DNA of 64,000 bases from Alphaproteobacteria bacterium (GTDB taxonomy: Bacteria; Pseudomonadota; Alphaproteobacteria; JAVJRE01): positions 372,001 to 436,000 of the forward strand of contig JAVJRE010000007.1 in NCBI GenBank assembly GCA_040218575.1, in the 5' to 3' direction. The notes beneath the pieces are model-generated. The model searched no databases. It was not told the DNA's origin and saw only the letters and a program-made list of their open reading frames with translations. Shown in pieces: positions 1 through 8,627 of the stretch (the stretch's first letter is position 1; each line of letters opens with the position of its first letter). A program made the position numbers and the translations under genes.

Positions 1-2017
1 TGGCAAAAGCAAAGCTGTCCGGAGGAAGCCTGTCCACGTATCCAATCTGCAGCGAAAACCAGCTTGCTGTCAGCACCGCCGTGAGAACGGCGACAGCGGC
101 CCCGGCGACGGCATTCGCCCAGAAACGCCGCAAGCCCATGTGATGACAGTAGATCCATGCCCGCCGAGCCAAGACTCCAGCCGACACTACCAGCATATAG
201 AGACCAAAGGCCGCCAAAGGCGCCAAAAAGAACACATGAAACGGGGTGAAGCGCCACAGATAGCCAGAGTGCATATAGCCGGGCAGCAACCGGTATACGA
301 GCGCAAAAGACACAAAACAACACAGCAACAGGAACACGAAAGTGCCGACATTTCCGGTCTTGAAGACCACCGGTCTCTCCGCACTCAGCAACCATTCCGT
401 GGCGACAAATGCCGATACCATGACAACGGTCTTCCACGCGGCCACAGGCAACCCTGGCAGCAAGGCCTCATGCCAGAGAGGAGCGTAGCCAAGGTCAAAC
501 AGACTCGGTATTGCCCACAGATAGGCTGCCGCTGCGAGCAGAAACCAGGCTCCGGATATGCAACTCTGGCCCCGCGCCATTCTCCTGCCATACACGGCCG
601 CCACAACGCTGACTGCTCCGAGCGCTAGGTGCGCTAACATGAGCAGGACCAGACTATCGCTGCGAACTGTCGCATTGAGCCAAGCCGACGGTCCCAGCCA
701 CAGAGTCCGCAAGAACATAAAAAATGCCAGCGCGAGAATGATCAAATTAGTTATGCGCGCCTCGCCAGAGGCATTCACTGATCGGGAATACCTCCACCGC
801 AGCAGCGCAGCGACTCCGGCCAGCAGAAGCAGCAACACACATGCCAGGATGGAGGACAGTGGGGCCAAGATGACAAGCCCGAAACCAACACCAAACAGTA
901 CCACCTGCGCTGGCTCTACACCTCTGTTGGACGGCTGATTGACCGCCGACAGGGATTCTGGCGATGTGAACCGCCAGAGCGCCAGAAGACCTGCCACAGC
1001 GGGGAGCAAAAGCGATGTAGCCAGAACCGGCGTATAGATCTGATATCCCCAGCGAAAGAATGACTGGAAGAAGGCGTCCAGCCGGAGGAGCGGCCTAGAG
1101 TCAACAAAGTTGAAGAACGTCGCGATGTTATGGGTCTCCAGAAAAGCCCTGAGTTCAGCGATTCTGGCAGACTCGGCACCAAAGTTGCGGACCGTGAATG
1201 TCAGTCGCAGGTCCTGAAGAAAGCCTTCCCATCCCAAATATCCGACGAGCTGCGCAAGGACGATTCCAACGCCGACAAGAGCCCCCGTCACCTGACTGGC
1301 CCAGACCAGAGCGAGGCGCTTTGACCGCCGCCACAGCAGCACGGCGGCAAAAAGGCCGGTCGCGACCATGACAAATCCAGCGAACGCGATTTCGTAATAG
1401 GCAAGACACAGGTTGATCAGAAAAATCGCAACATACCAGCCATGGGAAGGTCGCATGGCGGCCGCCTGCTGCACACAGACAAAGGCAGCGAAGAAAAACG
1501 CCGTATGCCACACGCGGTAAGTGACAAGCTGCCAGTGGCCGAACAGGAGATAGTCCGTCAGCAGCAGAATACAGGCGGCCAATGCATATCCCGATGACAG
1601 AATACGGCTGAAGAAATGATAGGCCAGCATGATCGAGCCTAGTCCGACCGTGTAGGTCGTGACGATAATCTGGGCCTCAATCGAGCGCGCGCCTAGGCTG
1701 AACAGGACGAAGGCATATAGGCGCGGCCAGTTTCCCTGGTGAGTGTGAACAACGGGATGGGCGGCGGCAAAAGGACTGGCGGCCTCATCCGCCAGTCCTT
1801 TGCTGTCTGCGAGGCTGAAGTGGAAGAGATTGTAGGCATGGATCAGAGAGGAGAAGGACTCATTGTTGTCCAGGACGTAGGGGATGAAATCACCGGCGAT
1901 CAACAGCCAGGCCGATAGCGTGAAATATGCCGCCACGACAATCGACCAGCCGTACCAGTATCCAAGTTCGGAACGTCCGGCCAGGCGGAGCCAGGTTTCG
2001 CTTGCTGTTAAACGCAT
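1..2017 (-). CDS. Giant multi-pass membrane protein, possible GT-C glycosyltransferase (3' end cut by window)
   Basis: I translated the reverse strand directly. One uninterrupted frame runs from ATG 2017 off the left edge, giving about 672 residues; an in-frame TGA just upstream of the ATG fixes the start. The protein begins with a short cytoplasmic tail and a membrane segment, then an acidic motif DNNE near residues 50-53, then a HTHQGNWPRL-type stretch, then many hydrophobic segments. The same order of motifs occurs in the protein at 16130-19174, so the two are paralogues. An acidic motif in the first outer loop is typical of GT-C transferases that use lipid-linked sugars, but that role is inference. 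The gene follows the Nudix gene by 45 bases on the same strand. Confidence 0.8.
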   Translation of the reverse strand, partial: MRLTASETWLRLAGRSELGYWYGWSIVVAAYFTLSAWLLIAGDFIPYVLDNNESFSSLIHAYNLFHFSLADSKGLADEAASPFAAAHPVVHTHQGNWPRLYAFVLFSLGARSIEAQIIVTTYTVGLGSIMLAYHFFSRILSSGYALAACILLLTDYLLFGHWQLVTYRVWHTAFFFAAFVCVQQAAAMRPSHGWYVAIFLINLCLAYYEIAFAGFVMVATGLFAAVLLWRRSKRLALVWASQVTGALVGVGIVLAQLVGYLGWEGFLQDLRLTFTVRNFGAESARIAELRAFLETHNIATFFNFVDSRPLLRLDAFFQSFFRWGYQIYTPVLATSLLLPAVAGLLALWRFTSPESLSAVNQPSNRGVEPAQVVLFGVGFGLVILAPLSSILACVLLLLLAGVAALLRWRYSRSVNASGEARITNLIILALAFFMFLRTLWLGPSAWLNATVRSDSLVLLMLAHLALGAVSVVAAVYGRRMARGQSCISGAWFLLAAAAYLWAIPSLFDLGYAPLWHEALLPGLPVAAWKTVVMVSAFVATEWLLSAERPVVFKTGNVGTFVFLLLCCFVSFALVYRLLPGYMHSGYLWRFTPFHVFFLAPLAAFGLYMLVVSAGVLARRAWIYCHHMGLRRFWANAVAGAAVAVLTAVLTASWFSLQIGYVDRLPPDSFAFA
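1770..1801. repeat. Perfect 13-bp inverted repeat with 6-base loop, inside a coding region
   Basis: The arms AAAGGACTGGCGG and CCGCCAGTCCTTT are exact reverse complements separated by CCTCAT. The element lies in frame inside the membrane-protein gene, where it encodes the loop after the DNNE motif. As RNA it would form a very stable hairpin on either strand. No function is known. Confidence 0.8.
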
Positions 2018-2062
2018 GGCACTACCACTCGGCTTCGTCGGCCAAGGGAACCATTTTCGATC

Positions 2063-2542
2063 TCATGAAAAAACCGGCGCCCGCAATCGAGACCGGTTGA
2101 TAAGCAGCCAGAGCGGATAGGCGTCGTAGGGAGCCAGAAGCTCGAGCCTCAGCACGGCATCAGGATCAAACAAGGCCATGGCCCGGCCTTCCCTAAGGGT
2201 GAGGCCGTCAATCTCATCCAGACACAGATTGAGGCTGTAGAACGTGCGCGAATGGGTGGGCAAGCCGTGCGGAAGCTCGAAACGGCTGCGGGAGAGGAAA
2301 CTTGGCGTCCGCCGGCCAATCTGCAGGCCCAGCTCCTCATGCAGTTCCCGACCCAGGGTCGCCAGGTCGCTTTCGCCTTTCTCGACGGCGCCGCCAAAAC
2401 AGCACCAATAACCGGGATAGAGGATATGGGGGTTGGTGTCGCGTTGCTGCAGCAGATACCGTCCGTCCTCTGTCTGGATTACCGCCGCGATCGAATCCTC
2501 CAGAGTCAGCGCCGAGTCCGAGTATAACAGGCTTTTCGTCAT
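2063..2542 (-). CDS. Nudix hydrolase
   Basis: A 159-residue protein with a complete Nudix box at about residues 50-72: G, five residues, E, seven residues, then RELHEELGL, which matches the GX5EX7REUXEEXGU consensus. Nudix enzymes hydrolyse nucleoside diphosphates linked to another group, often NDP-sugars when encoded in polysaccharide loci; the substrate here is unknown. The open frame extends upstream to 2695, but that extension is low-complexity and unlike the family, so I prefer the ATG at 2542, just before the sequence TKSLLYSDS. It ends 45 bases before the large membrane protein on the same strand, so the two are probably co-transcribed. Confidence 0.85.
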   Translation of the reverse strand: MTKSLLYSDSALTLEDSIAAVIQTEDGRYLLQQRDTNPHILYPGYWCCFGGAVEKGESDLATLGRELHEELGLQIGRRTPSFLSRSRFELPHGLPTHSRTFYSLNLCLDEIDGLTLREGRAMALFDPDAVLRLELLAPYDAYPLWLLINRSRLRAPVFS

Positions 2543-2837
2543 TGCAGCATTTCGTAATTCTCTGTCCGGCGGACGACGCCGAAGTTGATACACGAGGCTC
2601 ACGGGAAAGCAAGAATAAGTGCCAGGGAATATATGTGGTCCGCGGGCTTGGCCGAGACCGAATCCGCCTCCGTCCGAGAACAATAGGAGACTCACGCGCG
2701 CAGGCTTTTCACGGAAAGACCCGGCGTACCCGCCCCGCCTCCACCACCGCAGCCCTCTCCTGCCGGCCCCTCACACCGGCGCGGCGATGCTTGGCCGGAA
2801 GCGGCCTCTATGGCATACAGAGGTCCTCCAGTCATTT

Positions 2838-3563
2838 GTGAGGAGCCGCACCCTGGCTACAGACAAAGAGAGGCAAGTTGAACGGCCTTCCGGCACACGC
2901 GAGCCTCAGTACCACATCCTTCAGGACCGCGAGGCGCACCATGGAAGGGAACGTCTCGGCCTGATGGTCAATCAGGCGTGGTATGACGATCCCAAACGCC
3001 TGACGTTCACATTTGCCCGATACAAGTTTGTCGCCAAGATGCTGGCCGGTTCTGATCGTGTCCTTGAGGTCGGCTGCGGCGACGCCTTTGCCAGCCGGAT
3101 CGTGCAGCAGGAAGTCAGCCGCCTGTTTGTGACCGATTTCGATCCACTCTTCATCCAGGACGTTCGCGATCGAACCGTGCAGGGTTGGGAGCTTGCCGGC
3201 GCCTTCGTCCACGACATGCTGGCCGGGCCTGTCCAGGGCACCTACGATGCCATGTATGCGCTGGATGTTCTGGAGCACATTGCGCCAGACGACGAAGCGG
3301 CCTTTCTAACAAATATGATAGCCGGCCTGACGCAGCACGGAACGTTGATTATCGGCATGCCAAGCCTGGAAAGTCAGGATTACGCCTCGCCACAAAGCAA
3401 GGCGGGGCATGTCAATTGTCAGTCAATGCCGGACCTGCGAACAGGCATGCAGCGATTTTTTCACAACGTGTTCATGTTCGCCATGAACGATGAAGTCCTC
3501 CACACCGGCTACCACAAGATGGCCCACTACCTGATTGCGGTGTGTTGCGGCAAGAAGGAATAG
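2838..3563 (+). CDS. Class I SAM-dependent methyltransferase
   Basis: SAM-binding motif I, VLEVGCGD, is at residues 75-82 counted from the chosen start, followed by an acidic FDP loop and the post-motif region ALDVLEHI. The C-terminus (ASPQSKAGHVN, HTGYHKMAHYL) resembles methyltransferases found in capsule and O-antigen loci. The substrate is probably a sugar or a sugar-linked intermediate, which is inference. Start choice is uncertain: the frame is open from 2619, but the first part is low-complexity. GTG 2838 keeps the family-like segment HILQDREAHHG, while ATG 2964 would remove it. The gene is transcribed away from the Nudix gene. Confidence 0.85.
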   Translation: MRSRTLATDKERQVERPSGTREPQYHILQDREAHHGRERLGLMVNQAWYDDPKRLTFTFARYKFVAKMLAGSDRVLEVGCGDAFASRIVQQEVSRLFVTDFDPLFIQDVRDRTVQGWELAGAFVHDMLAGPVQGTYDAMYALDVLEHIAPDDEAAFLTNMIAGLTQHGTLIIGMPSLESQDYASPQSKAGHVNCQSMPDLRTGMQRFFHNVFMFAMNDEVLHTGYHKMAHYLIAVCCGKKE

Positions 3564-3579
3564 GGCCTCGCCTTCTCTC

Positions 3580-4923
3580 CTACGGGTTGGCCTTCTGCAA
3601 GTCGCGCACAGCGTTATAGTACATAGCCGTCACCGGGTCCGCGTTCTGACGCTCGACGGACGGATGCATCCTACCTTCCAGAGTGCGGGCCTGCCACCAC
3701 CACGAACCGGCCGCCCCATAGCCCACGACAATCAAGGCCGTCACGACGACCGGCGCAACGGACCAGACAGCATGGCGGGCGTGCAGCCAGTTGACGGCGG
3801 CGCAGGACAGGCCCAGAAGCACGACGCTAAAGGCCAGAACAATCATCCGGGCGGCAAGCTGCAAATAGACCGATTGCGGACCCCACGGATTGTCGGTCGC
3901 CGAGATCGCATAGGCGACCATCGCCGTCGGCACCAAAACTATTGTGGCAATGGCCGCGGTAAAGCTGTCGCTTTTCCAAACGGGAATCTGGCCCATGCGC
4001 GGCGCCACCCAGCGGCTTGCCAGACGACAGGCGACAACGCCGACGGTCACAACCCCGGCGAAGAACCAGCCGGCGTTGGTATCCGCAAGAATGCTCCACT
4101 GGCTCAGGCTGAACAGAAGCAGCCCAGCGACGGCCATGGGCACGATAAGACGGTAGTCTACCTGACGGGGCCGCATCAGCAGGTCCATCATCAGAAAGGC
4201 CGCCAGGAGCAGGCCGCCCAATGAAATGTGGAACGCCATCGTAGTGAACAGCAGGACATAGGCCCATCTGGCTTGCCCCGCCCAACGCAGGGACAATGCA
4301 GCAAGCATTACGAGCGCCAGGGATGATTTGGGCCAGAAGCCAAGCGGACTAAAAGCCTCTCCGGGCGACAGAACGAGCACACCCAGATTGATCAGATTAT
4401 GGAGCGGCGAAGGGTGAATCATCAGGTGGTCGCTTGGCGACGGCCCCACCGGCAGTGCGGCCAAAGCCATCACTGAAACCGTCAGGGCCACGGGGGCGAC
4501 AAGCGACCGAGCGCGACAGAACCCGACCATGGCGATGGCGAGCCCGAGCAGGAACGCCGCGGTGTGAGCGGCCAGTACCGCCTGGGTAAGGCCCCCGGTC
4601 AGCTGGGCGAAAAAATAGGACGACAGGCTGATGACCGGATAGTTGGTCGCCGAAGCCTCGCGGCGGACGATCTCATAGGCTTCTCCGGCCGCAAGATCGG
4701 CATGCGCCGCGATCGCCGCCTGAGCCGCCGAGGGCTCGAACAGCCGATATCCGAGCCAATGGACATAAAAAATATCTGCCTTGCCGGTCACGCCGACCGA
4801 AAGGAAGAACAGAACCGCCGCGATGACGGTCAGCGGTATGAGAATTAAGAGCAGCCTGTTGAGGCCACGCTCCGAGGACTCACGCCGTGAGAAGCGAGCA
4901 CCCTGCCCTGGATTAGATGTCAC
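3580..4923 (-). CDS. Multi-pass inner-membrane protein of unknown function
   Basis: About 447 residues with roughly ten hydrophobic segments. A start at GTG 4923 overlaps the stop of the upstream glycosyltransferase gene as GTGA; this tight coupling makes it a better start than the more distal ATG at 5010. After the first membrane segment a loop of about 70 residues contains SATNYPVISLSSYF, then helices, then a short polar tail. I do not recognise the family. Its coupling to a GT2 transferase suggests a membrane glycosyltransferase, polymerase or transporter for the locus product. It is convergent with the methyltransferase gene, with a 16-base gap. Confidence 0.75.
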   Translation of the reverse strand: MTSNPGQGARFSRRESSERGLNRLLLILIPLTVIAAVLFFLSVGVTGKADIFYVHWLGYRLFEPSAAQAAIAAHADLAAGEAYEIVRREASATNYPVISLSSYFFAQLTGGLTQAVLAAHTAAFLLGLAIAMVGFCRARSLVAPVALTVSVMALAALPVGPSPSDHLMIHPSPLHNLINLGVLVLSPGEAFSPLGFWPKSSLALVMLAALSLRWAGQARWAYVLLFTTMAFHISLGGLLLAAFLMMDLLMRPRQVDYRLIVPMAVAGLLLFSLSQWSILADTNAGWFFAGVVTVGVVACRLASRWVAPRMGQIPVWKSDSFTAAIATIVLVPTAMVAYAISATDNPWGPQSVYLQLAARMIVLAFSVVLLGLSCAAVNWLHARHAVWSVAPVVVTALIVVGYGAAGSWWWQARTLEGRMHPSVERQNADPVTAMYYNAVRDLQKANP

Positions 4924-5981
4924 GACCCACCGCCCTCTCTCTTGATACGTGTTCGCCAATACAGGTGGCGTGACAGGACCTCCCAGCCATCCGGCAGCCT
5001 TAGCTTCCAAAACAGAAACGCCAGGGCGCTGCGTCGTCCCCGACGAACGAGCCAGCGAAGCATTCTTCGATCCGCATCCGACGGCGCGATCAGCACGTCG
5101 GCCAAGCGATCTGCCGCGTCAGGCCTGGAAAAATCGATGCCTGTTGCGGCCTGATAGCGATGACGCCGCTCAAATCGCGCGACATACGCGGCGGAAAACA
5201 AGTCGCCGTACTCCTCCTGCATAATCCGGGCCGCCGCAGACCTTATTCCATGCATCATATCCGGATTGGCATGCGTCCGCGCCGCGTATCCGGATGTCAG
5301 CCGCCATACAGCCAAAGGCTTGGGCGTAAAACAGGCTCCGTACTTCGCAGAAAGCTGACGGTAAAGGAAATTGTCGGAGAAGCTGTGCAGCTCTGGACGC
5401 AAACCGCCAAATGCAAGGGCCTTCTCGCGATTGAGGATACAGGTGTTGCCCATAAACCAGGAATCGCACCAGATCATCTTTCTACGGGCTCGCCCAGGCG
5501 AAAGATATCCCGATCTCCGCAGCGGTCGCGTTGTAGGGAGAATTGTCAGGCGTCCATGCCTTGCGATCAACGACAGCGCGGACCACAAACCGGCCCCCGG
5601 ATGCCCGGCCAGAACCCGTGCGGCAGTAGCGAGCATTTCAGGCAGCAGCCAATCGTCTGCAGCGGCAAACAGAACCCATTGTCCCGTGGCTCGCTCCAAC
5701 CCACGGTTGATATTGCCGACCGCTCCCAGGTTTGTGGCGTTTCTCTCCAGCCGAATACACGAATGGCGCTGGCGATATTCGTCCGCCACGGCATAGGAAC
5801 TGTCGGTTGAAGCATCGTCCAGTACAAAAATCTCGTCGGGAACGACGCTCTGATCCAGAATTGCGTCCAGGCACTCAGCCAAGTATTCGCCATGATTAAA
5901 GCACGGGACAACGACACTCAGCCGCCCCAAGTCAGGCGTGATTGATGACCAGGTCATTCTATTTTCTTCGATATATCGCAT
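4920..5981 (-). CDS. GT2-family glycosyltransferase
   Basis: A 353-residue GT-A fold protein. The N-terminus has the nucleotide-sugar-binding strand LSVVVPCFNHGEYL at about residues 20-33, then LDDAS near 54-58 and AADDW near 108-112, the last being the metal-binding acidic motif. The C-terminal half is less conserved and probably sets acceptor specificity. It would move a sugar from an NDP donor onto a growing lipid-linked glycan at the inner face of the membrane. Either ATG 5981 or ATG 5957 could start it; both have only weak A-rich ribosome-binding sites. It is transcribed away from the heptose operon. Confidence 0.9.
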   Translation of the reverse strand: MRYIEENRMTWSSITPDLGRLSVVVPCFNHGEYLAECLDAILDQSVVPDEIFVLDDASTDSSYAVADEYRQRHSCIRLERNATNLGAVGNINRGLERATGQWVLFAAADDWLLPEMLATAARVLAGHPGAGLWSALSLIARHGRLTILPTTRPLRRSGYLSPGRARRKMIWCDSWFMGNTCILNREKALAFGGLRPELHSFSDNFLYRQLSAKYGACFTPKPLAVWRLTSGYAARTHANPDMMHGIRSAAARIMQEEYGDLFSAAYVARFERRHRYQAATGIDFSRPDAADRLADVLIAPSDADRRMLRWLVRRGRRSALAFLFWKLRLPDGWEVLSRHLYWRTRIKREGGGS

Positions 5982-6045
5982 CGTTTCTTTGTGGAATTAG
6001 AATATGTGATGCGCTAACTGGCATGCGCGAGACCCGATACTGAGG

Positions 6046-6076
6046 TTGAACCCGTTTGCGGCTGGCGAAATATAGG
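6046..6076 (+). promoter_or_regulatory. Possible sigma-70-type promoter of the heptose operon
   Basis: TTGAAC at 6046-6051 and TATAGG at 6071-6076, with a 19-base spacer (ATATAG at 6070 would give 18), lie about 155 bases upstream of the isomerase start in the divergent intergenic region. The match is imperfect. Confidence 0.25.
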
Positions 6077-6104
6077 AACAACTTAGGTGATGGGCAAACT
6101 TAAT

Positions 6105-6130
6105 CACGGAATAATCCGAAGGATTCCGTG
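6105..6130. promoter_or_regulatory. Inverted repeat in the divergent intergenic region, possible operator or leader hairpin
   Basis: CACGGAAT and ATTCCGTG form a perfect 8-base inverted repeat around AATCCGAAGG; the loop can also pair internally as AATCC/GGATT. It sits about 100 bases upstream of the isomerase start and downstream of the possible promoter, so it could be a protein-binding site or a transcript stem-loop. Function is inferred only from position. Confidence 0.4.
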
Positions 6131-6231
6131 CTATAGACCGCCCGATTGACTATGGGTCCTGCCAGCCTGCGCCGCACGCAGGTCAACACAAACGATCGCT
6201 CCGCGACCGATCCGGATAGAGGTGTCACACG

Positions 6232-6819
6232 ATGTCACATGCCGCCACCTATTTTTCGCAAGCCGCCGAGATCGCCACGCGAATCGATACGGCCGCAATT
6301 GAGTCCATGGCCACGGCTCTGGCTCAGCTTCGCCAAGACGGCGGCCGACTCTTTTTCCTCGGTGTTGGCGGGAGTGCGGGCAACTGCAGTCACGCCGTGA
6401 ATGATTTTCGCAAGCTGTGCAATATAGAGGCCTATGCGCCAACGGATAACGTCTCCGAACTGACGGCGCGAACCAACGACGAGGGTTGGGAAACGGTCTT
6501 TTCCGCCTGGCTCGCCACCAGTCGATTCCGGTCGGAAGACGCGGTGTTCATATTTTCGGTTGGCGGCGGCGACGCCCAGCGCAACATCAGCACGAACCTG
6601 ATCCACGCCATCGATTTCGTAAAGTCCCGGGGAGGAACCGTGTTCGGGATCGTCGGGCGCGAAGGCGGCTATACGCACCAGATGGGCGATCACGTCGTGG
6701 TCGTGCCATCGATTGACGGGACGCTCATTACCCCCCATTCCGAAGCGTTTCAGGCGGTCATCTGGCATGGCCTGGTGTCCCACCCCACCCTGCAGGTCAA
6801 GGAAACCAAATGGCCATGA
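6232..6819 (+). CDS. gmhA: SIS-domain isomerase, probable D-sedoheptulose-7-phosphate isomerase (GmhA type)
   Basis: At 195 residues this is the usual size for GmhA. The SIS phosphosugar-binding motif GVGGSAGNCSHAVNDF is near residues 44-59, with the conserved TNDEGWETVF segment following and FSVGGGDAQRN as the second phosphate loop. The reaction converts sedoheptulose-7-phosphate to D-glycero-D-manno-heptose-7-phosphate in the cytoplasm, the first step of NDP-heptose synthesis. Context supports this: heptose-bisphosphate phosphatase, transaldolase and kinase/nucleotidyltransferase genes follow. The C-terminal HSEAFQAVIWH differs from E. coli GmhA, so a related ketose-phosphate substrate remains possible. 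Confidence 0.82.
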   Translation: MSHAATYFSQAAEIATRIDTAAIESMATALAQLRQDGGRLFFLGVGGSAGNCSHAVNDFRKLCNIEAYAPTDNVSELTARTNDEGWETVFSAWLATSRFRSEDAVFIFSVGGGDAQRNISTNLIHAIDFVKSRGGTVFGIVGREGGYTHQMGDHVVVVPSIDGTLITPHSEAFQAVIWHGLVSHPTLQVKETKWP

Positions 6820-7185
6820 ACCGGTCCGCTCCGCGGCGGATTTAGGCTCTTCCAGAGGCCGGCGCCGGGATGGACGCTATGGCCGCCTGTTGACAGGGGC
6901 GACGGCGGTGCAGACCGGGGCCGGCGGCGCCCCATCGGATCGCGACAGCCACCGCGGCCATTAGCCAGCGGAAAAACGGGGCGTTTCGGCATACCGCCCG
7001 CTGGCCCGCCTCTGGGTCGTGAAAAGCGGCTCACAGGCCTTGCTTGCCGCGCCCGGTGGTTGATAATAAACGGACAGAATGACGCGCCAAACGCCCGCCT
7101 TGGCTGTGCGCCCAAAGCCAATCCGGCGCCCGCGAGAGCCGGCAACCGACCCTGCCCCACAGGACCGACAGCCCGACCAGGTCAG
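6820..7185. other. 366-base gap inside the heptose operon with no supportable gene
   Basis: No frame on either strand gives a protein-like sequence with a credible start. Short overlapping open frames exist but are arginine- and proline-rich, as expected for GC-rich noncoding DNA. The gap is unusual because the neighbouring genes are tightly packed. It may be a decayed gene or hold an internal promoter; TTGACAG at about 6890 resembles a -35 element, but I see no convincing -10. Confidence 0.5.
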
Positions 7186-7737
7186 ATGCCGTCAGAAATC
7201 GCCGCCGTATTCCTGGACCGGGACGGAGTCCTGAACCACAGCATCGTGCGGGGCGGCAAACCCTACGCGCCCCGTCGTCTGACCGATTTTCGGCTCGTGC
7301 CCGGAACCCGTGAGGCCGTCAGAAGGCTCAAGGACGCCGGATTCCGGCTCGTCGTGGTGACGAATCAGCCTGACATAGGGAATGGCGTTCTCAAGGCAAC
7401 CGTTGTAAACGCTATGCATCAACGCCTCGCAGACTGGCTGCCGCTGGACGGAATTGAAATGTGCCCTCACCCTGCCTCGCTGGGATGCGACTGCCGCAAA
7501 CCCAAAGACGGAATGCTGCGGCGTGCGGCGGCCAGATTCGGCATCTCCCTGACATCCAGCTACATGATCGGCGACCGCGCCTCTGACATTGTCGCCGGGC
7601 AAAGTGCGGGGTGTTATTCGATCTTCCTCGACCGGTCCTATGGCGAACCCCGGCCCGAGTCTCCCGATCATGTCGCCCTTAACCTGGCCGACGCGGTGGA
7701 CCATGTGCTCCACAGAGAGGGCTGTATAGCCGCGTAG
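7186..7737 (+). CDS. gmhB: D-glycero-D-manno-heptose-1,7-bisphosphate 7-phosphatase (GmhB-type HAD phosphatase)
   Basis: A 183-residue HAD-superfamily protein. The catalytic motif FLDRDGVLN is at residues 9-17, motif II is VVVTNQPDIGNG, and MIGDRASDI is the C-terminal acidic motif. The sequence CPHPASLGCDCRKP is a shortened version of the zinc-binding loop typical of GmhB. It removes the 7-phosphate from heptose-1,7-bisphosphate, leaving heptose-1-phosphate for the nucleotidyltransferase. The start at ATG 7186 places the HAD motif at the normal distance from the N-terminus. The longer frame beginning at 7060 has no family similarity. Confidence 0.9.
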   Translation: MPSEIAAVFLDRDGVLNHSIVRGGKPYAPRRLTDFRLVPGTREAVRRLKDAGFRLVVVTNQPDIGNGVLKATVVNAMHQRLADWLPLDGIEMCPHPASLGCDCRKPKDGMLRRAAARFGISLTSSYMIGDRASDIVAGQSAGCYSIFLDRSYGEPRPESPDHVALNLADAVDHVLHREGCIAA

Positions 7738-7826
7738 CAGAGCAGTTGGGCCAGGCGGCGCATATCGGCCGCGCTCGCTCCCTCCACAACGCAGCCAGGG
7801 CGACAGGCGTCCGAAAGGAGAACGAA

Positions 7827-8573
7827 ATGGCAGGGTTGGACGAACTCAAGGTCAAGATATTTGCGGATGGCGCAGACCTGGAAGAAATACGCCGGCTCTA
7901 CAGCACGAATCCCCTGATCAAGGGCTATACGACCAACCCCACCCTGATGCGGAAAGCGGGTATTGACGACTATGAGCGCTTTGGTCGCGCTGCTTTGGCC
8001 GCCGTGCCGGACCGTCCCGTATCCCTGGAGGTTTTCGCCGACGAACTGGACGAAATGGTGGCTCAAGGACTGACCATCGCGTCCTGGGGCAAGAACGCGA
8101 ACGTAAAGGTCCCAGTGATGAACACCAAGGGCACGTATTGCGGCCCGGCGATCGCACGTCTCGCGCAGGGCGGCGTGTTGGTCAATGTCACGGCCATCAT
8201 GACCGCCGCGCAGGTAAAGGCTGTCGCCAGGGACCTGAATCCCGAAGTGCCTGCAATCGTCTCGGTTTTTGCGGGCCGGATCGCCGATGCCGGGATCGAC
8301 CCTGAAACGGTGATGCGCGACTGCAAGAATGCGCTTGAAGGCCATCCCCAGGCTGAACTTTTGTGGGCCAGCCCCCGGGAAGTCTTCAACATCTTTCAAG
8401 CGGACAAGGTCGGATGTGGCATTATCACCGTCAGCAACGACATCCTGGCCAAGCTGGGCACGGTTGGAAAAGACCTGGACGAATATTCCCTGGAAACCGT
8501 AAAAATGTTCCACCGGGACGCTACCGCCGCCGGCTACGACATACGTGTTGCCGAATCGGCGACCGCTGAATAG
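7827..8573 (+). CDS. Transaldolase-family protein
   Basis: A 248-residue single-domain TIM-barrel aldolase. The N-terminal IFADGADLEEI and GYTTNPTLMRKAG match the transaldolase start (the TTNP motif), NVKVPVMN carries the predicted Schiff-base lysine, and VNVTAIM, SVFAGRIADAG and ASPREVFNIFQA follow in family order. A strong AAAGGAG ribosome-binding site precedes ATG 7827. Transaldolase exchanges a three-carbon unit between sedoheptulose-7-phosphate/glyceraldehyde-3-phosphate and erythrose-4-phosphate/fructose-6-phosphate. Encoded between heptose genes, it could provide the sedoheptulose-7-phosphate used by the isomerase, or act on a related sugar; this is inference. Confidence 0.88.
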   Translation: MAGLDELKVKIFADGADLEEIRRLYSTNPLIKGYTTNPTLMRKAGIDDYERFGRAALAAVPDRPVSLEVFADELDEMVAQGLTIASWGKNANVKVPVMNTKGTYCGPAIARLAQGGVLVNVTAIMTAAQVKAVARDLNPEVPAIVSVFAGRIADAGIDPETVMRDCKNALEGHPQAELLWASPREVFNIFQADKVGCGIITVSNDILAKLGTVGKDLDEYSLETVKMFHRDATAAGYDIRVAESATAE

Positions 8574-8627
8574 CCTGCCACCCTTCTCTTCTCATTCTCA
8601 ATCCTGGCGCAGGAGTGATTCCGACCT

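Noticed and set aside
916-1511. Apparent broken minus-strand genes made of short open frames in the first 2 kb
   Set aside because: They are in other frames than the continuous reading frame from ATG 2017, which I followed to the window edge without a stop. The gene is intact as far as seen.
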